Assembly (NCBI GenBank): GCA_947085815.1
Contig: CAMTXU010000003.1
Span: 62,001 to 126,000, forward strand
DNA from: Fen-1258 sp947085815
GTDB taxonomy: Bacteria; Bacteroidota; Ignavibacteria; Ignavibacteriales; Melioribacteraceae
Reading direction: 5' to 3'
Length of the DNA stretch: 64,000 bases
Shown: one piece after another, positions 34,254 through 44,108 of the stretch
Layout: each line of letters opens with the position of its first letter
Numbering within the stretch: position 1 is the stretch's first letter
Notes under the pieces: generated by a model
The model's database searches: none
What the model was told of the DNA's origin: nothing
The model's input: the letters and a program-made list of their open reading frames with translations, nothing else
Program-made: the position numbers and the translations under genes

Positions 34254-34709
34254 TTCTATTTCTACAAACTTTAGAATAATTTGCTGGCTCGTAAAATACT
34301 CGTAGATTATTTCAACAGATTTTCTCTGCCCGGGCCAAGCCAACAATTTTATAGCATCATCTTTACACATCCATTTATATTCAGAATGTTCTTCAGAAAT
34401 ATTTACATTGTTGTCAGCGGAGACTAATGCTGCAAATACTGGAACCATGCAAATATCATTTTGTGTTGGAGAATAAAATGAATTGACATTGGGAACAACC
34501 CAAAACTTTACCGGTGTTAATCCGGTTTCTTCATTAATTTCTCTTATAGCGGCTTGATATGCTTGTTCATTACCGTCAATTGAACCGGTGATCATTTGCC
34601 ATAAGCCGGGATAAATTTCATTCTCAGAACGTTTGAGTAGAAGAAATTCCATTTCTTTTCCAACCAATCTGAAAATATGTGCTTCAATTAGATTCGATGT
34701 TACATTCAT
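34248..34709 (-). CDS. NUDIX hydrolase
   Basis: Nucleoside-diphosphate-linked pyrophosphohydrolase of 153 residues. The NUDIX box is complete (GSIDGNEQAYQAAIREINEE, then TGL) with the catalytic Glu residues. The segments YPGLWQMITGS and EHSEYKWM...WPGQRKSVEIIYEYF resemble dihydroneopterin triphosphate pyrophosphatase (NudB/FolQ), an early folate step, but other substrates are possible. The last codons and stop lie in REP-like repeat B (KFVEIEL), so the original C-terminus may have been altered. Confidence 0.88.
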   Translation of the reverse strand: MNVTSNLIEAHIFRLVGKEMEFLLLKRSENEIYPGLWQMITGSIDGNEQAYQAAIREINEETGLTPVKFWVVPNVNSFYSPTQNDICMVPVFAALVSADNNVNISEEHSEYKWMCKDDAIKLLAWPGQRKSVEIIYEYFTSQQIILKFVEIEL

Positions 34710-34781
34710 ATTCTCTCACATACTAAATTATTTTGGCTTATTGTTGGATTAGAATTATAAAAGCTAAATGCTAAGCGCTTT

Positions 34782-37700
34782 TCAGAAATATGCTCTTGCT
34801 TCAGCTCTCATTGTTTGTATAACCCGGCTCGCACCTTGAACACGGGCATCGTAACTGAATGATGTTTGAACGAAACTTGATACACGGTAATCGAAATATA
34901 TGCGCCAAAAGTAATTTTTTCCAATTGCGTTACCTCTTGTCATCTCAAAAGGAAGATTTGCGGAATTGGAGGAAGAGATCAGTTCGATTCTTTCTACTTC
35001 GATTCGTAAACGTCCCAAATTTTCAAACGAAATATTCGCCCGAAATGAAATGGAATTTAAATCGATTACACTCGGAGAGATGCGATGAAAATCCTCGCTT
35101 CTTCCCGCTTCAATTTTAAGTCCAATTTCGATTTCGCGTTGTGGACGGTATGAAAAATCTGTTGAGATATTATTGCGCGTTACAAGTCGTGCCCTGTTTG
35201 AGGTTACCGGCGATATTAAATTATCAACTTGATTAATATATTCTGATTGGTTGCTTATCTCTTCCATCATTCTAAATTTAATTCGTAGACCACGCTCTCG
35301 AAAGTATCCATTTTCGGTTCCGCCGCTGAATTGATTGAGCGATTTTCTTTCTGTAATCCTGAATCTAAATGATAATTCGTTACTGTTCTGGAAAAGGTTT
35401 ACATCTTGTTGAAATAGTTGAGAGCCATTTATGGTTGTTGAATCGTTTAAGAATTTTGATAACCTCAACATATAGATGTTAATTGTTTTCGGGTCTTTAC
35501 TGTTCTCTTCAATACGAAAAGAAGTTTCTGTTGATATCGGTTTCAAGAGATTCACCCAAAAATCCTCTCCGGTTATAATTTTGTTAAAATCAATTCTCCA
35601 TCTCGTATTCGATTTAAGCGCTATAACCGGATAAAGTTTTTCTGTTGGAACTGTTAATAAAATAAAATCTCCCTCATATGCGGTAATTTGAAATTCATTC
35701 TCTTCCGAAATGCCATTATAGTTAAGATCTCCAAGGTAAATATAATTTCCGGAACCCTTCGGAACTTTAAGAAATACTTTTTCCATCAATGAGGATTGCT
35801 CTGTTGCGGCTTGATAATAGAGATCCCCGGTGATAAAGCCATTCCAAAAATTGAATCGGCTTTGTGAAAGTAATAACACAGTTTCGTTATCTCCAAAACC
35901 CTTCTTCCTGAATTCCTCTGAATATTTTTTATTTCTAAGACTCATAGTTAATGATGTTGAAATTTCCTTGACTCCACGGAAGTTAAGTTGTAATTGCTGG
36001 ATGATGGCGGAATACTGATTTGTCATCATCCCATTCAAAGGAATTGATTCATCTCTTAAGGAGAAACTTGCCTTAGCATCGAATGAAGGTGATAGGTTGA
36101 ACTCAATGTACGGTACAACTTCAATAATTTTTAAGCTGGTTGGTAAAAGGAGAACGCTATTAAATGACTTTTCAGTTTTATCTTCGTATAAATATTCGAA
36201 TCCGGGTTTGAACGAGCCGACAGTGTAAAAAGCTTTTCCATTATTTCTAATCCAATCGGAATTTATGGCAATATTAATTGAGCTAACGTAATCGAGAGCA
36301 GACTCAATCTGATAATTATTTGCGTCGCCGAATTTTATTTGAGAAAAAATTCGGTTGGAGCTGAAATTGTCACCCTGTTTTAAGTAGCCATATTTAGTAT
36401 TCCAGTACGAGTTCTGTACAGGAGAATAATTGAGGGATAATTCTCTTAGTGTTTGGTCTGCTGCAATCAGCAGAGGAAGATTGTATCCCCTATTAAATTC
36501 TACTTCATTAATTCTATCAAGAGAAGAAAATCTGCCATCAACAAATCTGTCTTTAAGAGTAAAGCCAATTTTGCCAAGTGAAGAATTACTAATTTTAATT
36601 TCACGTTGTTTCATCTCAAGCAAAAGACTTCTAGCGTATCCAAAATTATTTTCGTCGTCAATAGTTGAGAGTTTATTCTTATCCCACATACTGCCAGACA
36701 GCTCGGCTGATATATCAATTCCTTCTAGAATGTTTGCAGCTATTGAGATATTACCGAGCTGTTTTAATTCCGGCATCGGTAAATAAATCAACGGTAAATA
36801 GGAGCCGTTTTTCAAACCAACAAAACGATATTTGCCGAGACTTTCTTTTGTGTAATCTCCGTTTCCACTGCCCGTATAGCTGAATGAAACATTATAGATT
36901 GAAGTGACAGCGCCCGGGAGATACTTGTAATAAGTAAATTGTTGTGAATTAATCAGTGTATCAATTCTGGTGTAAACTCCTTGAATTTTTCCCGTAGAAT
37001 CTGGAAGAGCCAATGATATGCCGGATTTTACAGCCGCATTTCTATCACTTCCTGCAGATCTCAGAATGGCAAGTTCACTATCAGTGAATGAATATTCGAT
37101 TGGACTATTTTCATCGTCGCCTTCGCTTAAATAGCCGATGCCGATCTTAAATTTGTCATCAAATAGTTTTGTAGAGAAATCAGCACCGAAAAAGTTTCTA
37201 CGAAAGCTTTGATCTGTATATTCAAAGTCTACTGAAATGCGGCTTACCGATGTTATTAACCTTTTTGGTGTGAATGTGATCTCAGCATTAGAGTAATCAA
37301 TTATGTAATCTTTATTTTCACCTCTCTTCAATTCTTCTCCGTTAAGATAAATTCTCTCACTCCCCGCAATAATTATTATAGCCCTTTCGTTATTAATTCC
37401 GGTTAAGCGGTAGGGACCTTGATTGCCATCCAATCCGTTAAATTGATTTGTATTAAATTTTCCACGTGAACCGGCAATTGCAATCGTTCCTTTAGTTGCG
37501 CCATAGGTAAAATCACCTTTAAGACCTTGCAGCTTTCTCGTAATACTCGAGAATTCATTTCCCCTAAGATTTAATTCGTAATCGCCAAAAGTTCCAACAG
37601 CATTTGGATGTTTCAGTTCGATAAAAACTTTATCAAGTTCTTCAAGTTTTTCTGTATTACCCTCCGGTTGAATTGGAGTATTTTCATCTGTAAGTGCGGC

Positions 37701-38249
37701 TACAATGTCGATATCATCAGAAAGTTTTCCTGAGAGTTGTAACCTCAATCCGCTATTTAGTGTGAAGTCTCTATTAGTTCCGATCGTAAATCCGCGGACA
37801 ATAGACCCGCTCTTTTGTAGATCTTTTCCAAAAATAGATTCAACCGTTAATGGTTCGGTAACTCGTTTTGAAGCCCGGATAGTATCCAATATTTTATCAT
37901 CGTATTGAAAGACAAGACTTCTGCGTTTATACTCTCTGTTTAATTTTAGTATTACAGTTTCATAAGTAACAAAAAGTGTATCCAGTAGGGAGTAATTTAG
38001 ATTTTGAGAAAGTGAAAATGATCCCGTGGAGAAGTTGAACGAATAGTCGTGAGTTGATAATGTTTTCCTTTTTAGAATAATCTTTTCCGAGGAAGGAATA
38101 ATAGTGAGTGATGAGATTTTGTAAGAGTTGTTGAGATTGACTTTAATCGTATCAGTAACTGTTTTAGTTCTATAACTCTGCGAGTAAAGTACAGAAGATA
38201 AGAATAGAAACAGAAGTATATTTGTTCGGTTCAGAAATATTTTTTTCAA
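34782..38249 (-). CDS. large outer-membrane protein of unknown function
   Basis: A 1155-residue exported protein. Signal peptide at residues 1-23 (ILLFLFLSSVLYSQS). The N-terminal 110 residues are beta-rich. Then comes a conserved-looking block SIVRGFTIGTNRDFTLNSGL, LQLSGKLSDDIDIVAALTDE and FGDYELNLRGNEFSSITRKL. The rest alternates short polar and hydrophobic strands to the end, as in a very large beta-barrel. From memory, similar blocks occur in uncharacterised surface proteins of Bacteroidota, Ignavibacteria and Caldithrix; I know no function. It stands alone between the NUDIX gene and the efflux operon. Not a TonB receptor (no plug). Confidence 0.75.
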   Translation of the reverse strand: MKKIFLNRTNILLFLFLSSVLYSQSYRTKTVTDTIKVNLNNSYKISSLTIIPSSEKIILKRKTLSTHDYSFNFSTGSFSLSQNLNYSLLDTLFVTYETVILKLNREYKRRSLVFQYDDKILDTIRASKRVTEPLTVESIFGKDLQKSGSIVRGFTIGTNRDFTLNSGLRLQLSGKLSDDIDIVAALTDENTPIQPEGNTEKLEELDKVFIELKHPNAVGTFGDYELNLRGNEFSSITRKLQGLKGDFTYGATKGTIAIAGSRGKFNTNQFNGLDGNQGPYRLTGINNERAIIIIAGSERIYLNGEELKRGENKDYIIDYSNAEITFTPKRLITSVSRISVDFEYTDQSFRRNFFGADFSTKLFDDKFKIGIGYLSEGDDENSPIEYSFTDSELAILRSAGSDRNAAVKSGISLALPDSTGKIQGVYTRIDTLINSQQFTYYKYLPGAVTSIYNVSFSYTGSGNGDYTKESLGKYRFVGLKNGSYLPLIYLPMPELKQLGNISIAANILEGIDISAELSGSMWDKNKLSTIDDENNFGYARSLLLEMKQREIKISNSSLGKIGFTLKDRFVDGRFSSLDRINEVEFNRGYNLPLLIAADQTLRELSLNYSPVQNSYWNTKYGYLKQGDNFSSNRIFSQIKFGDANNYQIESALDYVSSINIAINSDWIRNNGKAFYTVGSFKPGFEYLYEDKTEKSFNSVLLLPTSLKIIEVVPYIEFNLSPSFDAKASFSLRDESIPLNGMMTNQYSAIIQQLQLNFRGVKEISTSLTMSLRNKKYSEEFRKKGFGDNETVLLLSQSRFNFWNGFITGDLYYQAATEQSSLMEKVFLKVPKGSGNYIYLGDLNYNGISEENEFQITAYEGDFILLTVPTEKLYPVIALKSNTRWRIDFNKIITGEDFWVNLLKPISTETSFRIEENSKDPKTINIYMLRLSKFLNDSTTINGSQLFQQDVNLFQNSNELSFRFRITERKSLNQFSGGTENGYFRERGLRIKFRMMEEISNQSEYINQVDNLISPVTSNRARLVTRNNISTDFSYRPQREIEIGLKIEAGRSEDFHRISPSVIDLNSISFRANISFENLGRLRIEVERIELISSSNSANLPFEMTRGNAIGKNYFWRIYFDYRVSSFVQTSFSYDARVQGASRVIQTMRAEARAYF

Positions 38250-38318
38250 AAAAAATCGCTTTAATAATTTTGTAAAATAAATCTAAACCGATACTCCCTT
38301 TAATTCAACTTAATAAAA

Positions 38319-39545
38319 TTATTCATATCTGAGGGCTTCAATAGGATCAAGATTGGAGGCTTTCACCGCAGGGTAAACCCCGAATACAACTCCAACAAAA
38401 GTTGTGACGAGAAGTCCTATAAAAATCCAGTCTATAGGAATATGGATCGGTATGCTGAGAGCTAACGCTACAAGATTCCCGCTTAAGACCCCGAGTACAA
38501 TTCCGATTATGCCGCCAAACCAGCTGAGTGAGACAGCCTCGATAACAAATTGAGTTAGTATTGTTTTCTTACGGGCTCCAATGGCTTTACGAATACCGAT
38601 TTCTCTTGTCCTTTCCGTAACGCTAACGAGCATTATGTTCATGATTCCGATACCGGCTGCCAGTAGAGCTATAAATGCAATTACAGCGGCACCGAGCTTT
38701 ACATATTTTGTTAAATCGTTCCATGATTGTAAAAGTTGATCGTTGGTGATTAATTCGAAATCATTTTCCTGCCAACTTTCGACCTTTCTAATTTTTCTCA
38801 TAGCGCCTATTACTTCATCCATAGTTTTATCGATCATATCTTTACCGGGAGACATCACTATAATTGAGGCGCTTCTTTCCGAACCGAAACATTTTTCAAA
38901 TGTTCTTATCGGAACGGCAACGAAATTATCTCTTGATTGACCGAAGACCGAGCCGCGCTTGGCGAAAACACCCGCGACTTCAAAATTAAAATTATCGATC
39001 TTTATCTCCTGCCCTATCGGAGAAATATTTCTAAATAACTTGTCCACTATATCTGTTCCTATAACACAAGTATAACGAGCAAAGTCATAATCACTCTTAG
39101 TTAGATTTCTTCCTTCGCCAATTTTCAAATCATTGGCAATAAATAGATCTTGATTAACGCCAACCACCGGAACATTAGGATTTGTTTTTATATTATTGAA
39201 TTTTATTGTTCTGCCCCCTCGAGAGACATTAACTCCTACCGCTATAGGAAGTTTTGTGATCTCTTTCAATTTTTCCGCATCAGCAACGGCTAAATTTTTT
39301 CTGTTGTGATATTTGCTGTCGCGCCGACCTATCTGAATTCCTGATGGCCATTTTGAGACTATAAAATTATTTGAACCGATTGAACTGAAGATGTCTTCGA
39401 TGTTTGCCTGTATTGCGCTTATAAACGTCATCACAATAATTATTGAAAAGAGTCCTACCGCAATTCCAAGCAAAGTTAAAAAAGACCTGAGTTTGTTTGC
39501 GAGAATAGAGGAGAATGCAAGTCTAATGCTTTCAAATATCTGCAT
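38319..39545 (-). CDS. MacB/FtsX-type ABC permease (pair 2, B type)
   Basis: A 408-residue permease of the LolC/MacB type: N-terminal helix (LTLLGIAVGLFSIIIVMTFI), a periplasmic MacB core domain (about 45-245), then three helices with IGIMNIMLVSVTERTREIGIRKAIGA, the FtsX-family coupling segment. It lacks its own ATPase. It is the last gene of the efflux operon, 5 bp after the preceding permease. It resembles 40888-42117 more than its neighbour in the same pair, so the four permeases look like an AB-AB duplication. Substrate unknown. Confidence 0.92.
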   Translation of the reverse strand: MQIFESIRLAFSSILANKLRSFLTLLGIAVGLFSIIIVMTFISAIQANIEDIFSSIGSNNFIVSKWPSGIQIGRRDSKYHNRKNLAVADAEKLKEITKLPIAVGVNVSRGGRTIKFNNIKTNPNVPVVGVNQDLFIANDLKIGEGRNLTKSDYDFARYTCVIGTDIVDKLFRNISPIGQEIKIDNFNFEVAGVFAKRGSVFGQSRDNFVAVPIRTFEKCFGSERSASIIVMSPGKDMIDKTMDEVIGAMRKIRKVESWQENDFELITNDQLLQSWNDLTKYVKLGAAVIAFIALLAAGIGIMNIMLVSVTERTREIGIRKAIGARKKTILTQFVIEAVSLSWFGGIIGIVLGVLSGNLVALALSIPIHIPIDWIFIGLLVTTFVGVVFGVYPAVKASNLDPIEALRYE

Positions 39546-39550
39546 AATTA

Positions 39551-40786
39551 TTACTCATATCGAAGTGAATCAACCGGGTTTAGTTTGGATGCTTTCCATG
39601 CCGGCAGGAAACCGGAAATTATTCCCACCAAAACCGATATAAATAAAGCCAAAAACACAACATCGAGCGGCATTGCGGTCGGTAAAAATTGATTGATTAC
39701 CAAACTTAGAGGAAATGAAATCATTAATCCTATAATTCCGCCCATAAGGCAGAGAATTGCAGACTCGGTCAGAAATTGGAGAAGGATCGACCACGTTTTT
39801 GCGCCTATTGCTTTTCGTACACCAATCTCTCTTGTCCTCTCTGTTACAGAAACAAACATGATGTTCATAATTCCAATTGCGCCTACAAACAATGAGAGCG
39901 CAGTAATCGCAATGCCTGCAGTAGCAATTACTCCCACAAAACTGTCATACATTTGTTTCAACGCTTCTTGTTGATTGATCGCAAAGTCGTCCGGTTTACC
40001 AATAGGAACTTTTCTAATAATTCTCATCGCCGAAATAATTTCTTCTTTCACATCATCTATGTTTGCGACATCACCAATCTTCACGCTTATATTCATTCTC
40101 GATCTCATATTACCGAAAGTTGTTTCGAATGCTTTTAAGGGCATGATGATTTGACCATCCAAACTGAACAAACCGAGCATTGCGCTTCCCTGTTTTTCTA
40201 ATACACCAATCACCTGCATTGTGATATTATTTATTTTTATATGCTGATTGATAGGACTTTCAACAGGGAATAATTCGTTGGCAATATCTTTGCCTATAAC
40301 ACAAACGTTTCGTCCCGAGCGTACATCCAATTCGCTTAGAAATCTTCCCTCTTCCGGATTAACATTACCGGTTTTCTGATATTCTTCCGTTGTTCCGTAA
40401 ATTACAGAAGATTGAACAGATTTTTCTTTTCTTTTTATAGTAGCACCAAAAGAACTTTTACTTGGTGCCATAGCCTCATAATTTTTTAGAGCGGATTTAA
40501 GTTTTTCATACTGCACATAGGTAATATCTTTTCTATTACGGAATTGACTCCAATCTCCGGCGGCAAACCAGGGATACTTGTCAACATAAAGAACATCGCT
40601 TCCCCAAGAGGAAATTGAACTTATGAACGCCTGCCTCAAGCCAACAATCGCGGTCGACATTGTTGTAACCGCTACAATGCCGATAATTATTCCAAGTGTA
40701 GTTAATACAGAACGGAGCTTGTTTGCGCGGATTGCTTTTAAGGCTATTAAAAGAATCTCTTGAAATTCTACAAAGAATATTTTCAT
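39551..40786 (-). CDS. MacB/FtsX-type ABC permease (pair 2, A type)
   Basis: 411 residues; same architecture as the other permeases. The N-terminal stretch IRANKLRSVLTTLGIIIGIV and the following WGSDVLYVDKYPWF match 42117-43355 (LGSDNLYIDKFEWF) closely, so this is the A-type paralogue. The coupling segment VTERTREIGVRKAIGAK is intact. It is preceded by a 101-bp gap, the largest inside the operon, which separates the two permease pairs and may hold a promoter. Confidence 0.92.
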   Translation of the reverse strand: MKIFFVEFQEILLIALKAIRANKLRSVLTTLGIIIGIVAVTTMSTAIVGLRQAFISSISSWGSDVLYVDKYPWFAAGDWSQFRNRKDITYVQYEKLKSALKNYEAMAPSKSSFGATIKRKEKSVQSSVIYGTTEEYQKTGNVNPEEGRFLSELDVRSGRNVCVIGKDIANELFPVESPINQHIKINNITMQVIGVLEKQGSAMLGLFSLDGQIIMPLKAFETTFGNMRSRMNISVKIGDVANIDDVKEEIISAMRIIRKVPIGKPDDFAINQQEALKQMYDSFVGVIATAGIAITALSLFVGAIGIMNIMFVSVTERTREIGVRKAIGAKTWSILLQFLTESAILCLMGGIIGLMISFPLSLVINQFLPTAMPLDVVFLALFISVLVGIISGFLPAWKASKLNPVDSLRYE

Positions 40787-40829
40787 GGCAACAAAATATT
40801 AAATTCGAAGATCAAGATGCAATATTAAA

Positions 40830-40858
40830 AAAATATAGTAAGCCTTAACTGAACTCAA
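40830..40858 (-). promoter_or_regulatory. possible internal promoter between permease pairs
   Basis: Reverse strand TTGAGT (40853-40858), 17 bases, TATTTT (40830-40835), in the 101-bp gap ahead of the second permease pair. Weak match only. Confidence 0.3.
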
Positions 40859-40887
40859 AGATCGAATCTTTATATGATTTTTAAAAA

Positions 40888-42117
40888 TTATTCATATCTC
40901 AATGCATCAATGGGATCTAAATTAGCCGCTTTATAAGCGGGATATGTTCCGAAAGAAATACCAATGATAACACATAATAAAACACCTATAATTACCCAGT
41001 CCAAAGGTATAACGGCTGATGCTTTTAAGAATGATCCGGCTAAATTGCCAACAGCTATTCCCAAAATGATTCCAACAATTCCTCCTAAAAGAGATAACGT
41101 TACTGCCTCGCTCAAAAATTGGAACAAGATACTTTTGTTCTTAGCACCAACAGCTTTTCTAATACCAATTTCTCGAGTTCTTTCTGTTACGGAGACCAAC
41201 ATAATATTCATAATTCCCACTCCGGCAGCCAGCAGAGCAATTCCAGCTATAACAATTGAGCCGATCCGCACACCGGAAGTAATGTCATTAATTTGAGTTA
41301 GCATTGATTCATTCGAGAATATTTCAAAATTATCCGGTTCTCCTGCAGGCACTTTTCTAATTGTTCTCAGATAACCGGAGGCGAGTTCTATAAGATCGTT
41401 ATAAGATTCCTTGCTGTGCCCCATGACTGTAATATTAACACTTCTTGTATTCTTGCCGTAGAAATTTTGGTATGTAGTAATCGGCATGACGGCAAAATTA
41501 TCCTGACTTTGTCCGAATGCCGCGCCTTGCGGCTCAAGAACTCCAATGACTTTTAGTTTGTGCCCATCTAAAGTAGCTATACGATCTACTGCACTATAAT
41601 TCGGAAATAAAATTTTAGCGATATCGGCGCCTAGAATTACCACATCATCATACCGCTGAACATCTCTCTCATTAAAAGCGCGCCCTTCTTCTACAATCCA
41701 TTTATTATTTGGAAGAGCTTCCGGTGTAGTGCCCGCAACTTGAATGTTTGGATTAGTCTCTCTATTTCCCGCTTTTATCACTTTACCAAAATTCCAAAGC
41801 TCCGCTCCAACCGATTTAGCCTCTACAAGTTTTTCCTTCAAACGATAGTATTCTTCAAGAGTTATATCCGGACGATTTCTAAATCTGGACTGATCATGTG
41901 GGCCTGTTTGGAAAACCGGATTTTTCTGAATTTGAAAAGTATTTTGACCGAGCATAGAAACTCCTTCTTGAATACTTTTCTGAAGCATTTCAATTACGGT
42001 GCTTATAGCAATAATCGAAAATATTCCTACAATAATGCCAAGAACAGTTAGAAGAGAACGTAATCTATTTGTTCTTAAAGATGAAAAAGCAACTTTAATT
42101 ATCTCAAAAATCTTCAT
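40888..42117 (-). CDS. MacB/FtsX-type ABC permease (pair 1, B type)
   Basis: 409 residues; MacB-like periplasmic core between helix 1 (LLTVLGIIVGIFSIIAIST) and three C-terminal helices. Its coupling segment VTERTREIGIRKAVGAKNKS is standard. The core contains ILGADIAKILFP and KVIGVLEPQGAAFGQS, matched in all four paralogues. The start ATG overlaps the stop of the upstream permease by one base (TAATG), showing tight coupling of the A and B partners, which probably form a heterodimer. Confidence 0.92.
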   Translation of the reverse strand: MKIFEIIKVAFSSLRTNRLRSLLTVLGIIVGIFSIIAISTVIEMLQKSIQEGVSMLGQNTFQIQKNPVFQTGPHDQSRFRNRPDITLEEYYRLKEKLVEAKSVGAELWNFGKVIKAGNRETNPNIQVAGTTPEALPNNKWIVEEGRAFNERDVQRYDDVVILGADIAKILFPNYSAVDRIATLDGHKLKVIGVLEPQGAAFGQSQDNFAVMPITTYQNFYGKNTRSVNITVMGHSKESYNDLIELASGYLRTIRKVPAGEPDNFEIFSNESMLTQINDITSGVRIGSIVIAGIALLAAGVGIMNIMLVSVTERTREIGIRKAVGAKNKSILFQFLSEAVTLSLLGGIVGIILGIAVGNLAGSFLKASAVIPLDWVIIGVLLCVIIGISFGTYPAYKAANLDPIDALRYE

Positions 42118-43355
42118 TACTCATACCTCAGAGCTTCAACAGGATCTAATTTAGCGGCAGTATACGCCGGCGCAAATCCGGAGAGAACTCCGGTTAAAAT
42201 TGATATTACTATTGCAAGTATAAAAGCGTTTGCGTCAACCGAAGTCGGAAGAAACTGATTTATAATCAGACTCAAGATTATTGCAATTATTAAACCGATC
42301 ATTCCGCCAATTAAACAGATGATAGCTGATTCGGTTATGAACTGTCCGAGAATTGATCTCTTCTTTGCACCAATAGCTTTGCGAATTCCGATCTCTTTTG
42401 TTCTTTCTTTGACAGAAACAAACATGATATTCATAATTCCGATTGCACCGACAAATAAGGAGAGTCCTGTAATAAACAATCCTGCAATTTGAATTACACC
42501 TACAGTTTTATTGATAGTGTTAAGTAAAGCTTCCTGCTGGTTGATGGAGAAGTCGTTATTCTCATCATACTTTAATCCTCGGATTCTTCTCATAATTCCT
42601 ACAGCTTCTTCCTTAACGGCGTCAACCATTTGACTGTTCGGAGCGCGCACATTAATGGTAACACTTCTGCGGTTTTGATTTTGGAGATACTTGAAAACAT
42701 TTTGAATAGGAATGAAAGCCTGATTGTCCGGGTTGAAATTTCCCATAACCCAGCTTCCCTGCTCTGCTAAAACGCCAATAACCTTAAATCTGTGCCCCTT
42801 AATTTTTACTTCATTATCAATCGCGCTTCCGCGAGGGAATAATTTTTTTGCTATTTCACTACCGAGTACACAAACTTCTCTACCACCATTACTCTCTATC
42901 TCGTTGAAAAATCTTCCTTCGCTAAAATTAAGATTAGTAGTTTTGATATAATCGTCGGTAGTTCCTTGAACCAGAATAAACTCAACAGAATGTTCTTTGT
43001 GTTTTAACGATTGATTAGACCATACTGTTGGAGCAGATGCGGCGGGCAGCTTAGCCATATCGGCGTATTTTTTATAATCGGCTAAAGTAATATTGCTGCG
43101 GTTCCTCAGTTGCCAGAAAGGGATATCGTTATTAAACCACTCAAATTTATCTATGTAGAGATTGTCGGAGCCAAGAGACGAAACACCGGTTTGAAACGCG
43201 TTATCAATTCCTCTTATAGCGGTAGACATTAGGACAACCGAAGCAATACCAATTACTATTCCGAGAGTAGTTAAGATGGCGCGAGCTTTATTAGCTCTTA
43301 TTGCCCTCAGGGAAATCAACAACCCCTCTTTCATCTCGAATAAAAAATTTCTCAT
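42117..43355 (-). CDS. MacB/FtsX-type ABC permease (pair 1, A type)
   Basis: 412 residues; first permease after the ATPase gene (11-bp gap). N-terminal helix ARAILTTLGIVIGIASVVLM, MacB core, and C-terminal helices with VKERTKEIGIRKAIGAKKRS. One base overlap with its B-type partner downstream. Together with the separate ATPase, the HlyD-like adaptor and TolC it makes up a MacAB-TolC-like or LolCDE-like exporter. Substrates of such systems include lipoproteins, peptides, macrolides and siderophores; nothing here decides among them. Confidence 0.92.
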   Translation of the reverse strand: MRNFLFEMKEGLLISLRAIRANKARAILTTLGIVIGIASVVLMSTAIRGIDNAFQTGVSSLGSDNLYIDKFEWFNNDIPFWQLRNRSNITLADYKKYADMAKLPAASAPTVWSNQSLKHKEHSVEFILVQGTTDDYIKTTNLNFSEGRFFNEIESNGGREVCVLGSEIAKKLFPRGSAIDNEVKIKGHRFKVIGVLAEQGSWVMGNFNPDNQAFIPIQNVFKYLQNQNRRSVTINVRAPNSQMVDAVKEEAVGIMRRIRGLKYDENNDFSINQQEALLNTINKTVGVIQIAGLFITGLSLFVGAIGIMNIMFVSVKERTKEIGIRKAIGAKKRSILGQFITESAIICLIGGMIGLIIAIILSLIINQFLPTSVDANAFILAIVISILTGVLSGFAPAYTAAKLDPVEALRYE

Positions 43356-43366
43356 TACACTACCTT

Positions 43367-44086
43367 TTAATTTGATGCACCGTTTTTCGCAGGTACAAAT
43401 CTCTTTTCCACCACTTCGTCATTTTCAATCAACCCGTCTCTTAATCTTAATATTCTCGCCGCATGTTCTGCAATATACTCTTCGTGAGTTACCAGAATTA
43501 TTGTGTTGCCCAATTCAAATATATCGTTGAAGAGAGCCATAATATCTTCACCGGTTTTTGTATCGAGATTACCGGTTGGCTCATCTGCAAGAATAATTGA
43601 AGGCTGGGTAACTAATGCACGTGCAATTGCAACACGCTGTCTTTGTCCGCCCGAAAGTTCATTTGGTTTATGGTGCATACGGTCTGATAAACCAACTTGT
43701 TCAAGTGCAAGACGGGCTCGTGCTTTTCTTTCTGATGATGACACGCCGGCATAGATAAGGGGCAGTTCAACGTTGTGCAAAGCGTCGGATCTCGCCAGCA
43801 AATTGAATGTTTGAAATACAAATCCAATTTCTCTGTTTCTGATCGCAGCAAGTTCATTATCATTCATTTGACTTACATTATTTCCCTTAAAATCATAGAG
43901 ACCTTTTGTTGGAGTATCCAAACAACCAAGCACGTTCATTAAAGTTGATTTACCCGAACCGGAAGGGCCCATGATTGCTACGTATTCATTCTTGTTAATT
44001 TTGAGTGAAACGTCTCGAAGCGCATGGACCTCTTCGCTGCCGACCTGATATATTTTTGCTATGTGTTCAATATTAATGATATTCAT
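43367..44086 (-). CDS. ABC transporter ATP-binding protein (LolD/MacB type)
   Basis: 239 residues with all motifs intact: Walker A GPSGSGKSTLMN, Q-loop FVFQTFNLL, signature LSGGQRQRVAIARAL, Walker B IILADEPTGNLD and switch VTHEEYIAEHA. The order and the TGNLD sequence are those of the LolD/MacB/FtsE group. It is the only ATPase for the four permeases downstream, so either one ATPase energises two permease heterodimers or further ATPases come from elsewhere. It lies 22 bp downstream of the adaptor gene. Confidence 0.96.
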   Translation of the reverse strand: MNIINIEHIAKIYQVGSEEVHALRDVSLKINKNEYVAIMGPSGSGKSTLMNVLGCLDTPTKGLYDFKGNNVSQMNDNELAAIRNREIGFVFQTFNLLARSDALHNVELPLIYAGVSSSERKARARLALEQVGLSDRMHHKPNELSGGQRQRVAIARALVTQPSIILADEPTGNLDTKTGEDIMALFNDIFELGNTIILVTHEEYIAEHAARILRLRDGLIENDEVVEKRFVPAKNGASN

Positions 44087-44108
44087 TTTAGTTCCGTTCT
44101 TAGTTGAA

